Below, one piece after another: positions 62,818-64,000 of a stretch of 64,000 bases of DNA. Within the stretch, counting starts at the first letter, position 1, and every line of letters starts with the position of its first letter. Below the pieces are notes generated by a model. That model saw only the letters and a list, made by a program, of their open reading frames with translations. It was not told where the DNA came from and did not search any database. The stretch comes from Oscillatoria acuminata PCC 6304. Lineage in GTDB: Bacteria > Cyanobacteriota > Cyanobacteriia > Cyanobacteriales > Laspinemataceae. The stretch is taken from the NCBI RefSeq assembly GCF_000317105.1, contig NC_019693.1:5209227-5273226 (forward strand), read 5' to 3'. Position numbers and translations under genes: made by a program.

Positions 62818-64000
62818 TTATCGGTTATTGGGCTTGATTTCTCTAGGAAAAATAATCATAAACTCAGACCCTTCCCCAATTTGAGAAATGACTTCAATTT
62901 CTCCTTTCAGAAGTTCAACCAGTTGGGAAACGATGGTCAAGCCTAAGCCGGTACTGCCCTCAGCTTGTTTAGAAACCCGCTGGGCGACTCGGGAAAATGG
63001 CTGAAAAATTCGTTCCATATTTTCTGGCGCAATTCCAATGCCCGTATCCCTAATCCCCAGCAACCATTTATCATCAGGAAGGCTTTCACAGATCACCGTA
63101 ATAGAGCCAGTTTCAGTGTAGCGGACTGCATTACTGAGTAGATTGATTAAAATCTGCTGGAAGCGAGACAGATCGGTAATCACCTGCTCGGGAGCGCGAT
63201 CGTTGCTAATAATAATTGATAATTCTTTCGCTTGAGCCAGGGGTTCAATAGTTTCTACAGTAGCCGCAATTACAGAATTGAGGTCTATTTTCATCAATTT
63301 TAATTGAGTCTTTCCTGCATCAACCTGAGACAGTTCTAGGGAATTATTCACCAGTTGTAGCAATTGCCGAGAAGCGCGCAGGACTCGCTCAATTCGCTCA
63401 ATCGTGATGGAATCTTCTTCCGTTTTGGCTTGTTGCTGACGCAGGAGCAGTTGGGAATAAGCCATAATTGAATTTAAAGGCGTTTTTAGTTCATGAGCCA
63501 GTTGAGAAAAACTTTCTTGGCTCAGACTCAGCAGCCGCGTTAATTCTTCATTATTGTTAGTAATTTGCCGCTGAAGATTTTCTAGTTTTTGGGTCCGCTC
63601 TTCTACAAATTGATGAAAGCAATAAGCACTCGCTTGGTCTATGACGGCATCGATCACCCGAAATGCTCGATAAGATTCAGTCTTCGGCAATTCTAGGAGA
63701 TCATCTTTTAAAATAGAAAAAACAACCTGGCGCAGGAGTCGATATTCCCGCGAAATTTCGGCTGCATCATAGCCATGCTCAAACCGATTAATTCCATGTT
63801 CTAAACTAGCTTGAGCCACTATTTCAAAATCATCTTCCTCTGATTCATTCAAAGCCGTTGTCATTGCTTCCAAAACTTGAGGAATTAAATTGATGAGGGC
63901 GGGTTCAGATAAGTTTTTGGAGTTTTCAATTTTAGTATCTAACCGGACTTTGGTTTTCCATTGGTTGAGGATTTCGTCTATTTTACTGGCAAAAGCTTGG
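62818..64000 (-). CDS. Sensor histidine kinase, N-terminus cut by window
   Basis: The frame is open from 62818 to the right edge; an ATG at 63873 is internal, since the upstream codons continue in frame (KIDEILNQWKTKVRLDTKI). The N-terminal region resembles RsbR-type (RsbRD) sensory helices, with GINRFEHGYDAAEISREYRL. The kinase core has the phosphoacceptor HELKTPLNSIMAYS, the N-box QILINLLSNAVRYTE, DTGIGI and STGLGLTIV. No membrane segment can be seen. The partner regulator is not in the window. Confidence 0.85.
   Translation of the reverse strand, partial: QAFASKIDEILNQWKTKVRLDTKIENSKNLSEPALINLIPQVLEAMTTALNESEEDDFEIVAQASLEHGINRFEHGYDAAEISREYRLLRQVVFSILKDDLLELPKTESYRAFRVIDAVIDQASAYCFHQFVEERTQKLENLQRQITNNNEELTRLLSLSQESFSQLAHELKTPLNSIMAYSQLLLRQQQAKTEEDSITIERIERVLRASRQLLQLVNNSLELSQVDAGKTQLKLMKIDLNSVIAATVETIEPLAQAKELSIIISNDRAPEQVITDLSRFQQILINLLSNAVRYTETGSITVICESLPDDKWLLGIRDTGIGIAPENMERIFQPFSRVAQRVSKQAEGSTGLGLTIVSQLVELLKGEIEVISQIGEGSEFMIIFPREIKPNNR

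Overview
The window reads as chromosomal DNA of a filamentous-type cyanobacterium. The evidence is direct. There is a complete rubA-ycf48-psbE-psbF-psbL-psbJ photosystem II assembly block and an ndhC-ndhK-ndhJ cluster. Several cyanobacterial families occur (DUF1830, pentapeptide-repeat proteins, a TPS-type adhesin). The HIP1 octamer GCGATCGC is very frequent on both strands, and short palindromic repeats are dense between genes. The content resembles Oscillatoriales-type genomes, but no species is claimed. No rRNA, tRNA or CRISPR array was seen.

Layout. 0-7 kb: 3' part of murJ, a DUF1648 membrane protein, a two-domain PPK2 polyphosphate:AMP phosphotransferase, a nested repeat block, a pentapeptide protein and a YdcF-like membrane protein. 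7-16 kb: ABC exporter, parvulin-type isomerase, small secreted protein, exported FAD oxidoreductase and a multi-PAS histidine kinase. 16-22 kb: MgtC-like protein, DUF1830, a possible PD-(D/E)XK-fold protein, a lone Hpt protein, repeats and a GNAT protein. 22-28 kb: M28 peptidase, TldD and a GGDEF/EAL protein. 28-36 kb: an envelope cluster (RDD, SpoIIM-like, unknown membrane protein, DUF58, MoxR, DUF4350, DUF4129). 36-41 kb: VapBC-like pair, two AT-rich small membrane proteins, TldE/PmbA, DUF1232, alpha/beta hydrolase and a pentapeptide lipoprotein. 41-45.4 kb: ndhCKJ, divergent from rubA-ycf48-psbEFLJ. 45.4-54.6 kb: repeats, a frameshifted proline-rich gene, a TPS-secreted adhesin, a desaturase-like protein and a NodZ-like glycosyltransferase. 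54.8-64 kb: a second GGDEF/EAL protein, a 1 kb gene-free stretch, type I methyltransferase and specificity genes (hsdM, hsdS), and a histidine kinase cut by the window end.

The most interesting signal is in the intergenic DNA. Short elements sharing the terminal inverted repeat TAGCCCTGTCAAGGTG (called R1 here) occur four times. Three copies of 309, 368 and 189 bp are each flanked by a 12-bp direct repeat; two of these repeats are perfect and one matches 10/12. This is what transposition with a 12-bp target duplication leaves behind, so R1 looks like a non-autonomous (MITE-like) element. One copy sits inside another repeat (R3), which gives an insertion order. R1 and an unrelated TIR family (R2) carry the same type of palindromic cassette with 24-bp arms beginning TGTAGGGGCG, and two R1 copies have amplified internal segments into minisatellites. 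No transposase lies in the window.

Functionally, the NDH and PSII genes serve photosynthetic electron flow. The two GGDEF/EAL proteins, two histidine kinases and the Hpt protein form signalling capacity. The 31.5-35.7 kb run looks like one right-to-left operon acting at the envelope. tldD and tldE, whose products normally form one protease, lie 12.5 kb apart.
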